DNA of 64,000 nucleotides from Acidovorax sp. NB1 (GCF_005405905.1 NZ_BJHU01000035.1:62001-126000), one strand, 5' to 3'; shown: positions 17,233 through 31,023, counted from the stretch's first letter. The notes: generated from the sequence alone by a model not told the origin. Program-made: numbers and translations.

Positions 17233-19485
17233 ATGTCCCCGCTGTACAGCACTCCGGAATTGCAGCGTCCTGGAGTTGCCACCGATCCCCCACTGCATCG
17301 CACACTGCGTGAACAACAGATCCTGCTCGACAGCGCGGGAGTGGGTATTGTTTTCCTGCGCCAACGCAGCGTGGTCCGCTGCAATCAGCGGTATGCAGAG
17401 ATTTTTGGCTATGCCAGCTCCGCACGCTTGGTAGGGATCAACACAGAGGCTTTCTACCCAGACCGGGACGCGTTCCGGGAGCTGGGGCGCATGGCCTACC
17501 CAGTGCTGGCCCAGGGGCAATCTTTTCGGGTAGAGCGTCAGCTGCGCCGCCGTGATGGCACCCTTTTCTGGGGCAGTCTCACGGGCAGGCTTATCAATCC
17601 GCACGACACTACCGAGGGGTCTATCTGGATCCTGGACGACATTGATGAGCAAAAACGTGCCCAGGCCGCACTGAGCGCTGCGGAGCGCGAGAAACAGTTG
17701 CTGTTCGACAGCGCCATGGTGGGCATTGTTTTTCTGCGTGACCGGCACCTGACCCGTTGCAACGATCACTTCGAGCAGATGTTGGGCTTTCAACCTGGCG
17801 AACTCATGGGCAGTTCCTCACGCCGCTGGTATGCCAGCGACGAGGCCTGGGAAGAAGTGGGCCACCGCTGCTATCCCTTCCTGGCCTCCGGTCAGTCCTA
17901 CGAAGGCGAGGTGGAGCTTTGCCGCAAGGATGGCACCCCCGTGATCTGCGAAGTTCGCAGCAAGTCCATCGACCCGGCCGACCCATCGCAAGGATCCATC
18001 TGGATCACGATGGACATCACCGAACGCAAGCAGGCCCAGGCCGCACTGTCCCGTGCGCATGAAGAACTGGAACAGCAGGTCCAGGACCGCACACGCGAGT
18101 TGCGCGAAACGGTGGACAACCTGCACCGTGAGATCAGCGACCGCAAGGCTGACCAGGAACGCATCTACTGGCTGGCCCACTACGACGCCCTCACCGGCCT
18201 GCCCAATCGCGCGCTGCTGGCCGAGCGGGCGCAGCGGGCCATCCAGGTGGCCCAGGAGAAGGGCACGCCGCTGGCCGTGATTTTCCTGGACCTGGACCAT
18301 TTCAAGCATGTGAACGATTCGCTGGGACACCGCGTGGGCGATGCCCTGCTGGTCGAAATCGCCAAAAGATTGCGGGCCGTGGTGCGTGACAAGGACACCG
18401 TGGCGCGCCTGGGCGGGGATGAGTTCATTTTGCTGCTGCCGGGCGCCAATGCCCATGGCGCAGCCCGGGTGGCAAGCAAGCTGCAAGAAGCATCACGCCA
18501 GCATTACCAAATTGATCACCACGAACTGACCATGGCCCCATCCATGGGCGTGGCATTGTTCCCGCAAGATGGCAGCGACTTCGACACGCTGACCCAGTCA
18601 GCCGACGTGGCCATGTACCGCGCCAAGCTTGACGGCCGCAACACCTTCCGCTTCTTCACCCCTGAAATGCAGGCCCAGTCGGTGCGCGCATTGCAGCTGG
18701 AAAATGCCCTGCGCCGCGCCTTGGAGCGCGACCAGTTCCGATTGCACTACCAGCCCCAGATGAGCCTGGCGACGGGCAATGTCCGCAGTGTGGAGGCCTT
18801 GCTGCGCTGGCAGCACCCACAACTGGGGCAGGTCTCGCCCGCAGAGTTCATCCCCATCGCCGAAGACAGCGGGCAAATCCTGCAGATTGGGGAGTGGGTG
18901 CTGCGCACGGCACTGGCACAACTCAAGGCTTGGCGCTCTTGCGGCTTCCCTGGGCTCACGATGGCGGTGAATCTCTCCGCCATCCAGTTCCGTCAGCCCC
19001 AGTTGCCCGAACTGGTCAGCCGCATGCTGACGGAATTCGACCTCCCACCCGACTCGCTGGAGCTGGAATTGACCGAAGGTGTGGCCGTGGATGACCCGCA
19101 TGCTGCTGTGGCCACCATGGACCAGTTGCATGCCAGAGGTGTGCGCATGTCCATGGATGACTTTGGCACTGGCTACTCGTCACTGAGCCAGCTCAAGCGG
19201 TTCCAGATTTTCAAGCTCAAGATCGACCAGTCGTTCGTGCGCGATCTGGGCAACGACAGCAACGACCGCGCCATCGTGAGCGCCATTATCCGCATGGCCC
19301 AAGCGCTGGGCATCCGCACCACGGCCGAGGGGGTCGAGACGGAATGCCAGCTGGAGTTTCTGCATGAGCAAGGGTGCGATGAAGCCCAGGGCTACCACTT
19401 CAGCACGCCGCTGCCCGCCGCAGACCTGGAGGTGTTCATGCGCCAGCACCTGCACCGGGACTCCCCTGCGGACGCTCTGGCCTGA
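17233..19485 (+). CDS. Cytoplasmic PAS-PAS-GGDEF-EAL cyclic-di-GMP protein
   Basis: A 750-residue protein from ATG 17233; an in-frame TTG at 17194 is an alternative. It has two very similar PAS domains (both contain GIVFLR and a C-terminal PAC motif ending in IWI.DDI/MDI), a short coiled coil, then GGDEF and EAL domains. The GGDEF motif RLGGDEF is preceded by an intact inhibitory RDKD site. EAL residues (EALLRW, ELTEG, DDFGTGYSSL, AEGVE) are intact. No membrane segment is seen. It is strongly alike to the upstream gene across GGDEF-EAL, suggesting an old tandem duplication with different sensor ends. Confidence 0.92.
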   Translation: MSPLYSTPELQRPGVATDPPLHRTLREQQILLDSAGVGIVFLRQRSVVRCNQRYAEIFGYASSARLVGINTEAFYPDRDAFRELGRMAYPVLAQGQSFRVERQLRRRDGTLFWGSLTGRLINPHDTTEGSIWILDDIDEQKRAQAALSAAEREKQLLFDSAMVGIVFLRDRHLTRCNDHFEQMLGFQPGELMGSSSRRWYASDEAWEEVGHRCYPFLASGQSYEGEVELCRKDGTPVICEVRSKSIDPADPSQGSIWITMDITERKQAQAALSRAHEELEQQVQDRTRELRETVDNLHREISDRKADQERIYWLAHYDALTGLPNRALLAERAQRAIQVAQEKGTPLAVIFLDLDHFKHVNDSLGHRVGDALLVEIAKRLRAVVRDKDTVARLGGDEFILLLPGANAHGAARVASKLQEASRQHYQIDHHELTMAPSMGVALFPQDGSDFDTLTQSADVAMYRAKLDGRNTFRFFTPEMQAQSVRALQLENALRRALERDQFRLHYQPQMSLATGNVRSVEALLRWQHPQLGQVSPAEFIPIAEDSGQILQIGEWVLRTALAQLKAWRSCGFPGLTMAVNLSAIQFRQPQLPELVSRMLTEFDLPPDSLELELTEGVAVDDPHAAVATMDQLHARGVRMSMDDFGTGYSSLSQLKRFQIFKLKIDQSFVRDLGNDSNDRAIVSAIIRMAQALGIRTTAEGVETECQLEFLHEQGCDEAQGYHFSTPLPAADLEVFMRQHLHRDSPADALA

Positions 19486-19528
19486 GTCCCCGGCCTCTTG
19501 CGGGCTGGGCGATGGCCCCGTCCCCCTG

Positions 19529-20074
19529 TCAGTCCAGCAACAGCTTCTGAAAAAACTGCGCCGACCCCATCTGGGGGGCCAGCACGTAGGCAGCAAACCC
19601 TTCGCGCTCATAGGCCTGGATTGCCGCCCGATTGCCAGACAGGACCTCCAGCGTGAGCTTGCAGGCACCGCGCTCCCGAGCCAGGGTTTCGACCTTCTGC
19701 AGCATCCGCTGCGCAATCCGGTGGCCGCGCCAAACGGGTGCCACCACCACATCGTGCACATTGACCAAGGGCTTGCAGGCAAAAGTGGAGAACCCTTCGA
19801 AGCAGTTGACCAACCCCACGGCCACCCCGGCATTGAGCGAAGAGTGCTGCCCCTCCTCTTCCATCCAGGCCATGACACTGAACGCCTGGGGTTGCCGTTG
19901 GCGCAGCGCCTGGACCAGCCCCTGCTTGACCTCAGCCTCCAGTGGCTTGCCACCGCCCGCCACGTCCCGAGCGTAGCCGTCCATCAAATCCACCAGCGCG
20001 GCGGCTTCTCGGGGATTGGCATAGTCCACCATGCGCACGGAGATGGGGAGCATGGAGTCGGTGACCGGTGTCAT
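19529..20074 (-). CDS. GNAT family N-acetyltransferase
   Basis: A 181-residue single-domain acetyltransferase. The acetyl-CoA-binding motif A is visible as VVVAPVWRGHRIAQRML (V-x-P-x-x-R-G-x-G/R-x-A), followed by LEVLSGNRAAIQAYEREGF, typical of GNAT folds. The substrate is unknown. ATG 20074 has an AGGAG ribosome-binding site 6 nt upstream. It lies 70 bp downstream of glmM on the same strand. Confidence 0.85.
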   Translation of the reverse strand: MTPVTDSMLPISVRMVDYANPREAAALVDLMDGYARDVAGGGKPLEAEVKQGLVQALRQRQPQAFSVMAWMEEEGQHSSLNAGVAVGLVNCFEGFSTFACKPLVNVHDVVVAPVWRGHRIAQRMLQKVETLARERGACKLTLEVLSGNRAAIQAYEREGFAAYVLAPQMGSAQFFQKLLLD

Positions 20075-20144
20075 GAACTACTCCTGCGAATTGAAGCGGT
20101 AGAAGATCCTCTCCCGCAGAAGGCTGCATAGAGGCGCCAGAGGC

Positions 20145-21479
20145 TCAGCCCGCGCGGGCCGCATCGGCCAGCCGCTGAGCGCAGGAACTGGCCATTTGTG
20201 CGTCCTGGGCCTCCACCATCACGCGCAGCAAAGGCTCCGTGCCACTGGCGCGGATAAGCACGCGGCCCGAAGCACCCAGATCGCGCTCCACTGCCTGTGT
20301 CGTCTCCGCCAGCAGGCGGTTGGACTTCCAGTCCTGGCCTGGGGCCAGACGCACATTGAGCAACACTTGGGGATAGAGAGTGACGTCGCCGAGCAATTGG
20401 GCCAGGGTCTGCCCACTGCGCACGCAGGCTTGAAGCACCTGCAAAGCGCTCACCAGGCCATCGCCCGTGGTGTGGCGGTCCAATGCCAACAAGTGTCCAG
20501 AGCCTTCCCCGCCAAGCACCCAATGGTGGCGCGCCAATTCCTCAAGGACATAGCGGTCACCCACCTTGGCCCGCACAAACTTCACCCCCCGGGACTGCAG
20601 CGCCACCTCCACCGCCATGTTGGTCATCAAGGTGCCCACAACACCGGGCACATGCTCGTCACGCCCCATGCGGTCGGAAGCCATCAGGTACAGCAGCTCA
20701 TCGCCGTTGTACAGGCGCCCCGTGGCATCCACGATCTGCAAGCGGTCGGCATCGCCATCCAGCGCAATGCCGTAGTCGGCCCGGTTGGCGCGCACCGCGC
20801 GTACCAGGGCATCCGGGTGGGTGGCACCCACCTCGTGGTTGATGTTCAAGCCATCAGGAGCGCACCCGATAGACAAGACCTCAGCCCCCAGTTCATGGAA
20901 CACCTTGGGAGCCACCTGGTAGGCAGCGCCATGGGCAGCGTCCACCACGATCTTCAGCCCCTTCAGGGTCAGGTCCTGCGGAAAGGTGCTCTTGCAGAAT
21001 TCGATATAGCGCCCCGCAGCATCGTCCAGTCGCCGCGCCTTGCCCAGGCTGGCCGAGTCGGCCCACACTGGGGGTTGAGCCAAAGCCTCCTCCACAGCGA
21101 GTTCCCAGGCGTCAGACAGCTTGGTGCCTTGCGCACTGAAAAATTTGATGCCGTTGTCAGGGTAGGGATTGTGGCTCGCACTGATGACCACTCCCAGGCT
21201 GGCCCGCTGCGCGCGGGTCAGGTAGGCCACACCGGGCGTCGGCAGCGGCCCGAGCAGCACCACATCCACGCCTGCCGAATTGAAGCCAGACTCCAACGCG
21301 CTCTCCAGCATGTAGCCAGAAATACGGGTGTCCTTGCCGATCAGAACTGTGGGACGCTCTTCTGTCCGGCGCAACACCCGACCCACAGCATGCGCCAGGC
21401 GCAGTACAAAATCCGGCGTGATAGGCGGCTGCCCCACCGTGCCACGAATGCCATCGGTTCCAAAATACTGGCGCGTCAT
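20145..21479 (-). CDS. glmM: Phosphoglucosamine mutase GlmM
   Basis: Converts glucosamine-6-phosphate to glucosamine-1-phosphate for UDP-GlcNAc, peptidoglycan and lipid A. It has the start [11 protein letters not shown], the catalytic-serine motif [17 protein letters not shown] near residue 100, the metal-binding DGDADRL and the phosphate-binding [12 protein letters not shown] near the C-terminus. ATG 21479 (444 residues) is preferred over ATG 21488 because GGAG lies nine nt before it but directly abuts the earlier ATG. It sits in the conserved ftsH-folP-glmM order. Confidence 0.97.
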   Translation of the reverse strand: MTRQYFGTDGIRGTVGQPPITPDFVLRLAHAVGRVLRRTEERPTVLIGKDTRISGYMLESALESGFNSAGVDVVLLGPLPTPGVAYLTRAQRASLGVVISASHNPYPDNGIKFFSAQGTKLSDAWELAVEEALAQPPVWADSASLGKARRLDDAAGRYIEFCKSTFPQDLTLKGLKIVVDAAHGAAYQVAPKVFHELGAEVLSIGCAPDGLNINHEVGATHPDALVRAVRANRADYGIALDGDADRLQIVDATGRLYNGDELLYLMASDRMGRDEHVPGVVGTLMTNMAVEVALQSRGVKFVRAKVGDRYVLEELARHHWVLGGEGSGHLLALDRHTTGDGLVSALQVLQACVRSGQTLAQLLGDVTLYPQVLLNVRLAPGQDWKSNRLLAETTQAVERDLGASGRVLIRASGTEPLLRVMVEAQDAQMASSCAQRLADAARAG

Positions 21480-21581
21480 GTGCTGCATCTCCTCGTATTG
21501 ATCTCTGTATTGGCGGGATGGTTTTCCATCCCACTCTTTCTCTTAACTACCCCTAGGCCGGATACCTAACGCTGACCACTG

Positions 21582-22412
21582 TCAGCCTTCGCAGCGCATG
21601 GCCGACCACACGGCCAGTGCAGCAACCGTCTCCCTCACATCATGCACACGCACCACCGAAGCGCCCCGGTCCACCGCCAACACAGCAGCGGCCACACTGG
21701 GCACCATGCGCTGGTCCACCTCCAGACCGGTCACTACGCCCAAGGACGACTTGCGCGACCAGCCTGCCAGCAATGGGTAACCTGCCATCAACAGTACATC
21801 CTGCCGGGCCAGCAAGGCAAAGTTCTGCTCCAAGGTTTTACCAAAGCCAATGCCCGGGTCCAACAGAATTTGCTCTTTTTTGGCCCCTTGGGCGAGCAGG
21901 TCCTGCGCTTGATGCTCCAAAAACGATAGCACTTGTGGTACTACATCCTCCGCCATGGGCGCCACCTGCATGGTCTGCGGATCACGGTGCATGTGCATCA
22001 GACACACGCCACACTGGGGATGAGAGGCCACCACCGTCAAGGCCCCCGGCTGCCGCAAAGCCCATATGTCATTGACGATATCTGCCCCCAGGTCCAGCAC
22101 AGCCTGCATCACGGCAGGCTTGTAGGTATCTACCGAGATCGGGACCCCCAGCGCCACCGCCTCACGCACCAACGGCACCACACGGGCCAGTTCCTCGTCC
22201 AGAGGCACTGCCGGGCTGCCCGGGCGGGTGGACTCACCTCCTATGTCCAGAATGTCGGCGCCATCCCTGAGCAATCGCTCGCAGTGCCGCAACGCTGCCA
22301 GCGTGGAAGCATGGCGCCCGCCATCGGAGAACGAATCAGGGGTCACATTGACGATACCCATGACTTTGGGTTGCTCCAAGTCAATGCGAAAACGAGAGGT
22401 TTGCCAAAACAT
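21582..22412 (-). CDS. folP: Dihydropteroate synthase FolP
   Basis: Joins p-aminobenzoate to the pterin pyrophosphate in folate synthesis and is the sulfonamide target. The 276 residues carry the two signature regions MGIVNVTPDSFSDGG near residue 18 and DILDIGGESTRPG, plus DPGIGFGKT. It follows ftsH after an intrinsic terminator, so it probably has its own promoter in the 140-bp gap, and it precedes glmM by 93 bp. Confidence 0.97.
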   Translation of the reverse strand: MFWQTSRFRIDLEQPKVMGIVNVTPDSFSDGGRHASTLAALRHCERLLRDGADILDIGGESTRPGSPAVPLDEELARVVPLVREAVALGVPISVDTYKPAVMQAVLDLGADIVNDIWALRQPGALTVVASHPQCGVCLMHMHRDPQTMQVAPMAEDVVPQVLSFLEHQAQDLLAQGAKKEQILLDPGIGFGKTLEQNFALLARQDVLLMAGYPLLAGWSRKSSLGVVTGLEVDQRMVPSVAAAVLAVDRGASVVRVHDVRETVAALAVWSAMRCEG

Positions 22413-22511
22413 GATTCGCTAAGAAGAACCCGGCGCAACAGAGGCCACGGAAATTGAAATGCCGGCGGCGGTCACACCTGCAGGAGGATCGCGCAGCAAA
22501 CAACCAATATG

Positions 22512-22535
22512 AAAAACGGGGCACAAGGCCCCGTT
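22512..22535 (-). terminator. Intrinsic terminator after ftsH
   Basis: On the minus strand a stem with arm AACGGGG and partner CCCCGTT, loop about 8 nt, is followed by a short T-run. It lies 20 nt past the ftsH stop and should separate ftsH from folP transcription at least in part. Confidence 0.7.
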
Positions 22536-22555
22536 GCTGGAACAGCAGTGAACGC

Positions 22556-24475
22556 TCAAGCTACCGTCGGTGCGGTTCCCGCAGCAACTGCTGGTGTGCC
22601 ACCGCTGGAGCTGTCCCCCCCAGAAGGAGGCGTACGTGGCGTCCAGTCCTTGGGAGGACGCGGCTCCTTGCCCGCCATGATGTCGTCCAGTTGCTCCGCA
22701 TCAATGGTTTCCCATTCCAGCAGCGCCTTGGCCATGGCATGCATCTTGTCGCTGTTTTCTTCGATCAGGCGACGTGCCAGGTTGTATTGCTCATCGATGA
22801 TGCGACGCACTTCGCTATCGACCTTCTCCATGGTCTGTTCGCTCATGTTCGTCGTCTTGGTGACCGAACGGCCCAGAAAGACTTCACCTTCATTCTCGGC
22901 ATAGACCATCGGTCCCAGGGCCGTGGTCATGCCATACCGGGTCACCATGTCCCGCGCGATGTGCGTGGCACGCTCAAAGTCGTTGCTGGCGCCAGTGGTC
23001 ATCTGGTTCATGAACACTTCTTCAGCAATCCGGCCGCCGAACAGCATGCTGATTTGGTTGAGCATGTACTCGCGGTCGTAGCTGTAGCGGTCCTGCTCGG
23101 GCAGGCTCATGGTCACGCCCAGGGCACGGCCGCGGGGGATGATGGTGACCTTGTGCACCGGATCGCACTTGGGCAGCAGCTTGCCAATCAGGGCGTGGCC
23201 GGCCTCGTGATACGCCGTGTTGCGGCGCTCTTCCTCGGGCATGACCATGCTCTTGCGCTCGGGGCCCATAAGGATCTTGTCCTTGGCCTTCTCGAAGTCC
23301 TGCATCTCCACGGTGCGAGCATTGCGGCGCGCAGCCATCAGGGCGGCTTCGTTGCACAGGTTGGCCAGGTCGGCACCGCTCATGCCGGGCGTGCCGCGCG
23401 CGATGATCGCGGGGGCCACGTCCTGGCCGATCGGGATCTTGCGCATGTGCACGTTCAGGATTTGCTCACGGCCACGGATGTCGGGCAGCGTCACATAGAC
23501 TTGGCGGTCGAAACGGCCGGGGCGCAGCAGGGCAGCGTCCAGAATGTCGGGGCGGTTGGTGGCAGCCACCACGATCACACCCAGGTTGGTCTCGAAACCG
23601 TCCATCTCGACCAACATCTGGTTCAGGGTCTGCTCGCGCTCGTCGTTGCCACCGCCCAGGCCGGCGCCGCGCTGGCGGCCCACGGCGTCAATTTCATCGA
23701 TGAAGATGATGCAGGGGGCGTTCTTCTTGGCGTTGTCGAACATGTCGCGCACACGGGCCGCGCCCACGCCGACAAACATTTCCACGAAGTCCGAGCCCGA
23801 GATGCTGAAGAACGGAACCTTGGCTTCGCCAGCAATGGACTTGGCCAGCAGGGTCTTGCCGGTGCCGGGTGGGCCGACCAGCAACAGGCCACGCGGGATA
23901 CGACCGCCGAGCTTCTGGAATTTCTGCGGGTCCTTCAGGAAGTCCACGACTTCCTTGACTTCTTCCTTGGCCTCGTCGCAGCCTGCCACATCAGCGAAGG
24001 TGACCTGGTTGTTGTTCTCGTCGAGCATGCGCGCCTTGCTTTTGCCGAAGCTGAAGGCGCCGCCCTTGCCACCGCCCTGCATCTGGCGCATGAAGTACAC
24101 CCACACACCGATGAGCAGCAGCATGGGGCCCCAGCTGACCAGCAGGGTCATGAGCAAGGAACCTTCCTCGCGGGGCTTCACGTCGAACTTGACGTTGTGG
24201 TTGAGCAAATCACCCACCAAACCCCGGTCCAGCACAGAGGCGTTGGTGCGGATCTTGCGGTCATCGGTGGTGATCGCCACGATTTCACCGCCACTCAAGC
24301 CCTCGGGGATGGTCGCGCTCTTGATGCGGTTGTTCCGGACTTCGTCAAGAAATTCGGAATAGCCGATGTGCCCGGCACTGGCGCCAGTGCGGGTGTCAAA
24401 CTGTTTGAACACCGTGAACAGCACCATGGCGATAACCAGCCATACGGCAATTTTTGAAAACCACTGATTGTTCAA
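22556..24475 (-). CDS. ftsH: ATP-dependent zinc metalloprotease FtsH
   Basis: Membrane-bound AAA+ protease that degrades unassembled membrane proteins and regulators such as LpxC. From TTG 24475 the protein is 639 residues: membrane helix 1 (about 5-25), periplasmic region, helix 2 (about 105-125), Walker A GPPGTGKT (201-208), Walker [12 protein letters not shown], second-region arginines and zinc motif HEAGH. The TTG start is chosen because [11 protein letters not shown] is the conserved N-terminus and a GGAG site lies just upstream. The tail is low-complexity Pro/Thr/Gly. rlmE lies 173 bp upstream on the same strand. Confidence 0.97.
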   Translation of the reverse strand: MNNQWFSKIAVWLVIAMVLFTVFKQFDTRTGASAGHIGYSEFLDEVRNNRIKSATIPEGLSGGEIVAITTDDRKIRTNASVLDRGLVGDLLNHNVKFDVKPREEGSLLMTLLVSWGPMLLLIGVWVYFMRQMQGGGKGGAFSFGKSKARMLDENNNQVTFADVAGCDEAKEEVKEVVDFLKDPQKFQKLGGRIPRGLLLVGPPGTGKTLLAKSIAGEAKVPFFSISGSDFVEMFVGVGAARVRDMFDNAKKNAPCIIFIDEIDAVGRQRGAGLGGGNDEREQTLNQMLVEMDGFETNLGVIVVAATNRPDILDAALLRPGRFDRQVYVTLPDIRGREQILNVHMRKIPIGQDVAPAIIARGTPGMSGADLANLCNEAALMAARRNARTVEMQDFEKAKDKILMGPERKSMVMPEEERRNTAYHEAGHALIGKLLPKCDPVHKVTIIPRGRALGVTMSLPEQDRYSYDREYMLNQISMLFGGRIAEEVFMNQMTTGASNDFERATHIARDMVTRYGMTTALGPMVYAENEGEVFLGRSVTKTTNMSEQTMEKVDSEVRRIIDEQYNLARRLIEENSDKMHAMAKALLEWETIDAEQLDDIMAGKEPRPPKDWTPRTPPSGGDSSSGGTPAVAAGTAPTVA

Positions 24476-24648
24476 GCGGGGCTCCAGTTGCAGGGAACAG
24501 AAAACGGACACACTGCCGTCACGGCGTATGTGTGGCCCATTTTAGGTCTTTCAAGCCGCGGGACCACTCTTATTCCCACTCACGGCCATGGAATCAGCGC
24601 GGGCTTTACTGCCATATTTCAAGCATTCTTGACCAGAGGCAAGCTCTC

Positions 24649-25311
24649 TCAGGCCGCCTTCCTGAGCCCCATGCCCACCAGAAAGGTTTCAGACGACTTG
24701 TCGCGCGAAGCCTTGGGTTTGAGCGGTTTGACCACCTTGAAAGTCTGCTTGAAAAGGGTCACCAGGTCACTGTAGCCACTGCCATGGAACAGCTTGACGA
24801 CCAGTGCTCCTTCTGGTTTCAAATGGTTGCAAGCAAAATCCACAGCCAACTCAACCAGGTGGGCAATGCGGGCGGCATCGGCTGACTCGATGCCCGACAG
24901 ATTGGGCGCCATATCAGACACCACCACATCCACCACGCGACCGTCGAGCGCCTGCTCCAGGCGTTCGAGTACCTCGGCCTCGCGAAAATCGCCGTTGAGG
25001 TAAGTTACGCCCTCAATGGGCTCCATGGGCAGGATGTCGAGTGCGATGATCGCGCCGTTGAGTTGCCCCGCCGCCGCCCCAGAGGGTGACAGGCGTCGGC
25101 GCAGGTATTGGCTCCAGGCACCCGGGGTCGAGCCCAGGTCTACCACGGTGTACCCCGGTTTGATGAGGCCCAGCTGCTCGTCAATCTCCTTGAGTTTGTA
25201 GGCTGCACGTGCGCGGTATCCCTCTTTTTGGGCCAATTTGACGTAGGTGTCGTTGACGTGGTCGTTCAACCACGCCTTGTTGACCTTCTTGCTCTGAGTT
25301 TTGACTTTCAT
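24649..25311 (-). CDS. rlmE: 23S rRNA (uridine-2'-O)-methyltransferase RlmE (FtsJ)
   Basis: Methylates U2552 of 23S rRNA in late 50S assembly. The 220 residues show the SAM-binding motif [17 protein letters not shown] near residue 57 and catalytic K-D-K-E positions, including [12 protein letters not shown] and VVKLFHGSG. It lies directly upstream of ftsH, as in E. coli, and is divergent from yhbY across only 33 bp, so the two ribosome-assembly genes share a tight promoter region. Confidence 0.96.
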   Translation of the reverse strand: MKVKTQSKKVNKAWLNDHVNDTYVKLAQKEGYRARAAYKLKEIDEQLGLIKPGYTVVDLGSTPGAWSQYLRRRLSPSGAAAGQLNGAIIALDILPMEPIEGVTYLNGDFREAEVLERLEQALDGRVVDVVVSDMAPNLSGIESADAARIAHLVELAVDFACNHLKPEGALVVKLFHGSGYSDLVTLFKQTFKVVKPLKPKASRDKSSETFLVGMGLRKAA

Positions 25312-25344
25312 TACTTTTTTCTTTCAGCCTCGATAATACGGCCC

Positions 25345-25818
25345 ATGCCCCAAATTCAACTGACTCCCGCCGAGCGCCGGGAACAACGCGCCAATGCCCA
25401 CCACCTGGACCCCGTGGTCCTGATCGGCGGCGATGGCCTAACTCCTGCCGTGAAGAAAGAGGTGGATGCCGCCCTCAATGCCCACGGGCTCATCAAGGTC
25501 CGCGTCTTTGGCGATGACCGCGCCGCCCGCGAGTTGATGTACCAGGAACTCGCAGCCGAACTCAATGCAGCCCCCGTGCAGCACATTGGCAAACTGCTGG
25601 TGCTCTGGCGCCCCATGCCTGCCAAAGCCAAAACCGTGGATGAAGACCGCATGCCGGGCCCACGCGATGTCAAGGTGCTCAAGTTCAGCAAACAGGGCGG
25701 CCAACGCCCAGAAATCAAGCAATTGCGCGTGCTGGGCAACCAGCGCCTGACCTCAGGGGGCCAGATCAAACGCGCCAAGCCCAAGCAGAAATCCATCAAG
25801 AAGCGCCAGGCAGACTGA
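25345..25818 (+). CDS. yhbY: YhbY/CRS1 RNA-binding ribosome-assembly protein
   Basis: A 157-residue protein with an N-terminal CRM domain (about residues 5-95: LTPAERREQRANAHHLDPVVLIGGDGLT..., then KVRVFGDDRAARELM) that binds pre-50S particles. It has an extra basic C-terminal tail (KPKQKSIKKRQ) longer than E. coli YhbY. The open frame extends far upstream antisense to rlmE, but ATG 25345 fits the family start. Its stop overlaps the next gene's ATG (TGATG). Confidence 0.92.
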   Translation: MPQIQLTPAERREQRANAHHLDPVVLIGGDGLTPAVKKEVDAALNAHGLIKVRVFGDDRAARELMYQELAAELNAAPVQHIGKLLVLWRPMPAKAKTVDEDRMPGPRDVKVLKFSKQGGQRPEIKQLRVLGNQRLTSGGQIKRAKPKQKSIKKRQAD

Positions 25819-26585
25819 TGAATCCAGCGGCAGCATCTGCAGCCCCGGTCGGCTCGGCGCCTGTCCGCCACATTCTCTGCATGAAATGGGGCACGAAGTA
25901 TGGCCCCGAGTACGTCAACCGGCTTTACGCCATGGTGCGGCGACATCTGAGCGGCGACTTCCGCTTTGTCTGCCTGACGGACGACGACAAAGGCATCCGC
26001 AGTGAGGTGCAATGCCTGCCCATCCCGCCGCTGGATCTGCCACCCGGCATTCCCGAGCGGGGCTGGACCAAGCTGGCGACCTTCAGCAGGGACCTGCACG
26101 GCTTGCGTGGCACGGCGCTGTTTCTCGACGTGGACGTGGTGATCACCGGATCGCTGGATGATTTTTTCACCCAGCCCGGCGAATTCCTGATCATCCATGA
26201 CTACAAGCGCCCCTGGCGCATCACGGGCAACTCATCGGTGTATCGGTTCGAATTGAGCGCACACCCCGAAGTGCTGGAGCACTTTCGCGGGCATTTCGCC
26301 GAAATTCGCACGCAGTTCCGCAACGAACAAGCCTACCTGTCAGATTTTCTGCACCGGCAGGGCAAGTTGCAGTACTGGCCTGCCGCTTGGTGCCCGAGCT
26401 TCAAATACCACGGCATCCCGCCCTGGCCCACCAACTACTGGCGTGCGCCCTTTGTACCGCCTGGTGCGCGCATTGTGATTTTTCACGGGGAATGCAACCC
26501 CCCTGACGCGCTGGCCGGACGACGCAACCGCCGTTTCCGCTACATCCGACCCGCCGCCTGGGTGGCAGAGCACTGGCACGAGTAA
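25818..26585 (+). CDS. Putative glycosyltransferase-like protein
   Basis: A 255-residue protein without a signal peptide. The segment GTALFLDVDVVITGSLDDFF near residue 100 looks like the DxD metal/nucleotide-sugar site of GT-A glycosyltransferases (GT8/GT32-like), and HILCMKWGTKYGPEYVNRLY resembles their first strand-helix. The donor and acceptor are unknown. It is translationally coupled to yhbY (TGATG) yet has no obvious functional link with it. Confidence 0.6.
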   Translation: MNPAAASAAPVGSAPVRHILCMKWGTKYGPEYVNRLYAMVRRHLSGDFRFVCLTDDDKGIRSEVQCLPIPPLDLPPGIPERGWTKLATFSRDLHGLRGTALFLDVDVVITGSLDDFFTQPGEFLIIHDYKRPWRITGNSSVYRFELSAHPEVLEHFRGHFAEIRTQFRNEQAYLSDFLHRQGKLQYWPAAWCPSFKYHGIPPWPTNYWRAPFVPPGARIVIFHGECNPPDALAGRRNRRFRYIRPAAWVAEHWHE

Positions 26586-26645
26586 GCGACACGCAGCCGC
26601 CCACCGGCATACGGGACTCAGCGCCAATCCCTGAATACAGCCCTC

Positions 26646-27104
26646 TCAGCCATCCGACTTGGGGACGGCTCCATCCGGGCGCAAGGTGTGCCACAGCACC
26701 GTCAGCGCGCAACCCCATTGCAGCAGGTACAGCAACGACCCCACGCTGTGCCACAAACGCAAATCCTGGCGGGCCACGATGCGGGGCGCGACACCATACT
26801 GGTTGAGCAAAGCCAGCAGCAGGCCTCCCAGTATGAAAAGCATAGCAGCCTGTGCCCATGGATATTGCGACACAGCGTTTTTTGGTCTGGAAATCAGCAG
26901 CAATACCAAGCAGCACGCCACTGCCACCCAGGTCTGGGCAGCAAAAAGCCGGGCTGCCATGTTGCCAGCCACAGAGGGGGACGGCAGATACGCGAACAAC
27001 AGAGGCACCACCAGAAAGCCGATCGTGGTCAGGCTCCCCCACCAGAGGGCGGCCACCAAGGCGGGAAGACGGCGATGCATGCGTTGTGCGGCCTTGATGC
27101 TCAC
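26646..27104 (-). CDS. DUF4149-family membrane protein
   Basis: A 152-residue inner-membrane protein with about four hydrophobic segments and the start [25 protein letters not shown], matching DUF4149 proteins found next to greA in this family. GTG 27104 overlaps the greA stop (GTGA), fixing the start. Codons for residues about 72-91 carry a copy of the dispersed palindromic element (26832-26889). Function unknown. Confidence 0.8.
   Translation of the reverse strand: MSIKAAQRMHRRLPALVAALWWGSLTTIGFLVVPLLFAYLPSPSVAGNMAARLFAAQTWVAVACCLVLLLISRPKNAVSQYPWAQAAMLFILGGLLLALLNQYGVAPRIVARQDLRLWHSVGSLLYLLQWGCALTVLWHTLRPDGAVPKSDG
26832..26889 (+). repeat. Dispersed palindromic element copy (inside DUF4149 gene)
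   Basis: The pattern ATAGCAGCCTGTGCCCATGG...CACAGCG then TTTTTTGG follows the layout of the other copies though its arms have decayed. Read on the gene strand it encodes [10 protein letters not shown]. Confidence 0.5.
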
Positions 27105-27577
27105 AGGTAGCTGACGGCTACCACTTCATAGCGGCGGATGCCACCAGGGGCCTGAACCTCTGCGGTATCACCCTCTTCCTTGCCGATCAACGCGCGCGCG
27201 ATGGGGCTGGAGATATTGATCAGGCCTTGCTTTAGATCGGCCTCGTCCTCACCCACGATCTGGTACTTCACGGAGTCACCGGAATCCTCGTCTTCCAGCT
27301 CCACCGTGGCACCAAACACCACCTTGCCGCCGCCGTCCACAGCGCTCGGGTCGATGACCTGGGCCACGGACAGCTTGCCTTCAATCTCCTGAATGCGGCC
27401 TTCAATAAAGCCCTGGCGGTCCTTGGCCGCGTCGTAGTCGGCGTTTTCGCTCAGATCGCCCTGAGCGCGCGCTTCAGCGATGGCCGTGATCACGGCGGGC
27501 CGTTCCACAGTCTTGAGGCGGTGCAGCTCTTCCTTGAGCTTTTCAGCGCCGCGCTTGGTAATCGGAATAGTGGCCAT
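27101..27577 (-). CDS. greA: Transcription elongation factor GreA
   Basis: Rescues backtracked RNA polymerase by stimulating transcript cleavage. The 158 residues begin [14 protein letters not shown], the usual start, and contain the coiled-coil tip acidic motif (NADYDAAKD), then the FKBP-like C-terminal domain ending [14 protein letters not shown]. The frame is open to 27679 but the extension is not conserved. It lies downstream of the carAB terminator. Confidence 0.96.
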   Translation of the reverse strand: MATIPITKRGAEKLKEELHRLKTVERPAVITAIAEARAQGDLSENADYDAAKDRQGFIEGRIQEIEGKLSVAQVIDPSAVDGGGKVVFGATVELEDEDSGDSVKYQIVGEDEADLKQGLINISSPIARALIGKEEGDTAEVQAPGGIRRYEVVAVSYL

Positions 27578-27683
27578 TTTGTTGAGACTCCACAAATCAA
27601 AACGGTGAAAGCGCAAAGCACTTCCACCGGTCAGCCGCCATGCCACACCCTGGGCAAGCCAGGCCATGTGAAAAGGCAATCTA

Positions 27684-27719
27684 CAAAAGGAAACCGCCGC
27701 ACGTTGCCGCGCGGCGGTG
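27684..27719 (-). terminator. Terminator downstream of carB
   Basis: On the minus strand a GC-rich stem (CCGCCGC pairing with GCGGCGG, loop about 10 nt) is followed by TTTCCTTTTG. It lies between the carB stop and the greA start and should end the carAB message. Confidence 0.65.
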
Positions 27720-27777
27720 TTGGTTCAGTTGCGATTATGCCGTGTTTGCGGCGGCAAAAGCCACCACAAAAACCCGG

Positions 27778-31022
<3,245 letters not shown>

Positions 31023-31023
<1 letters not shown>

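Noticed and set aside
21918-21960. Possible dispersed-repeat copy inside folP
   Set aside because: It has only GATAGCACTTG-like similarity and reads in a different frame from the four other coding copies.
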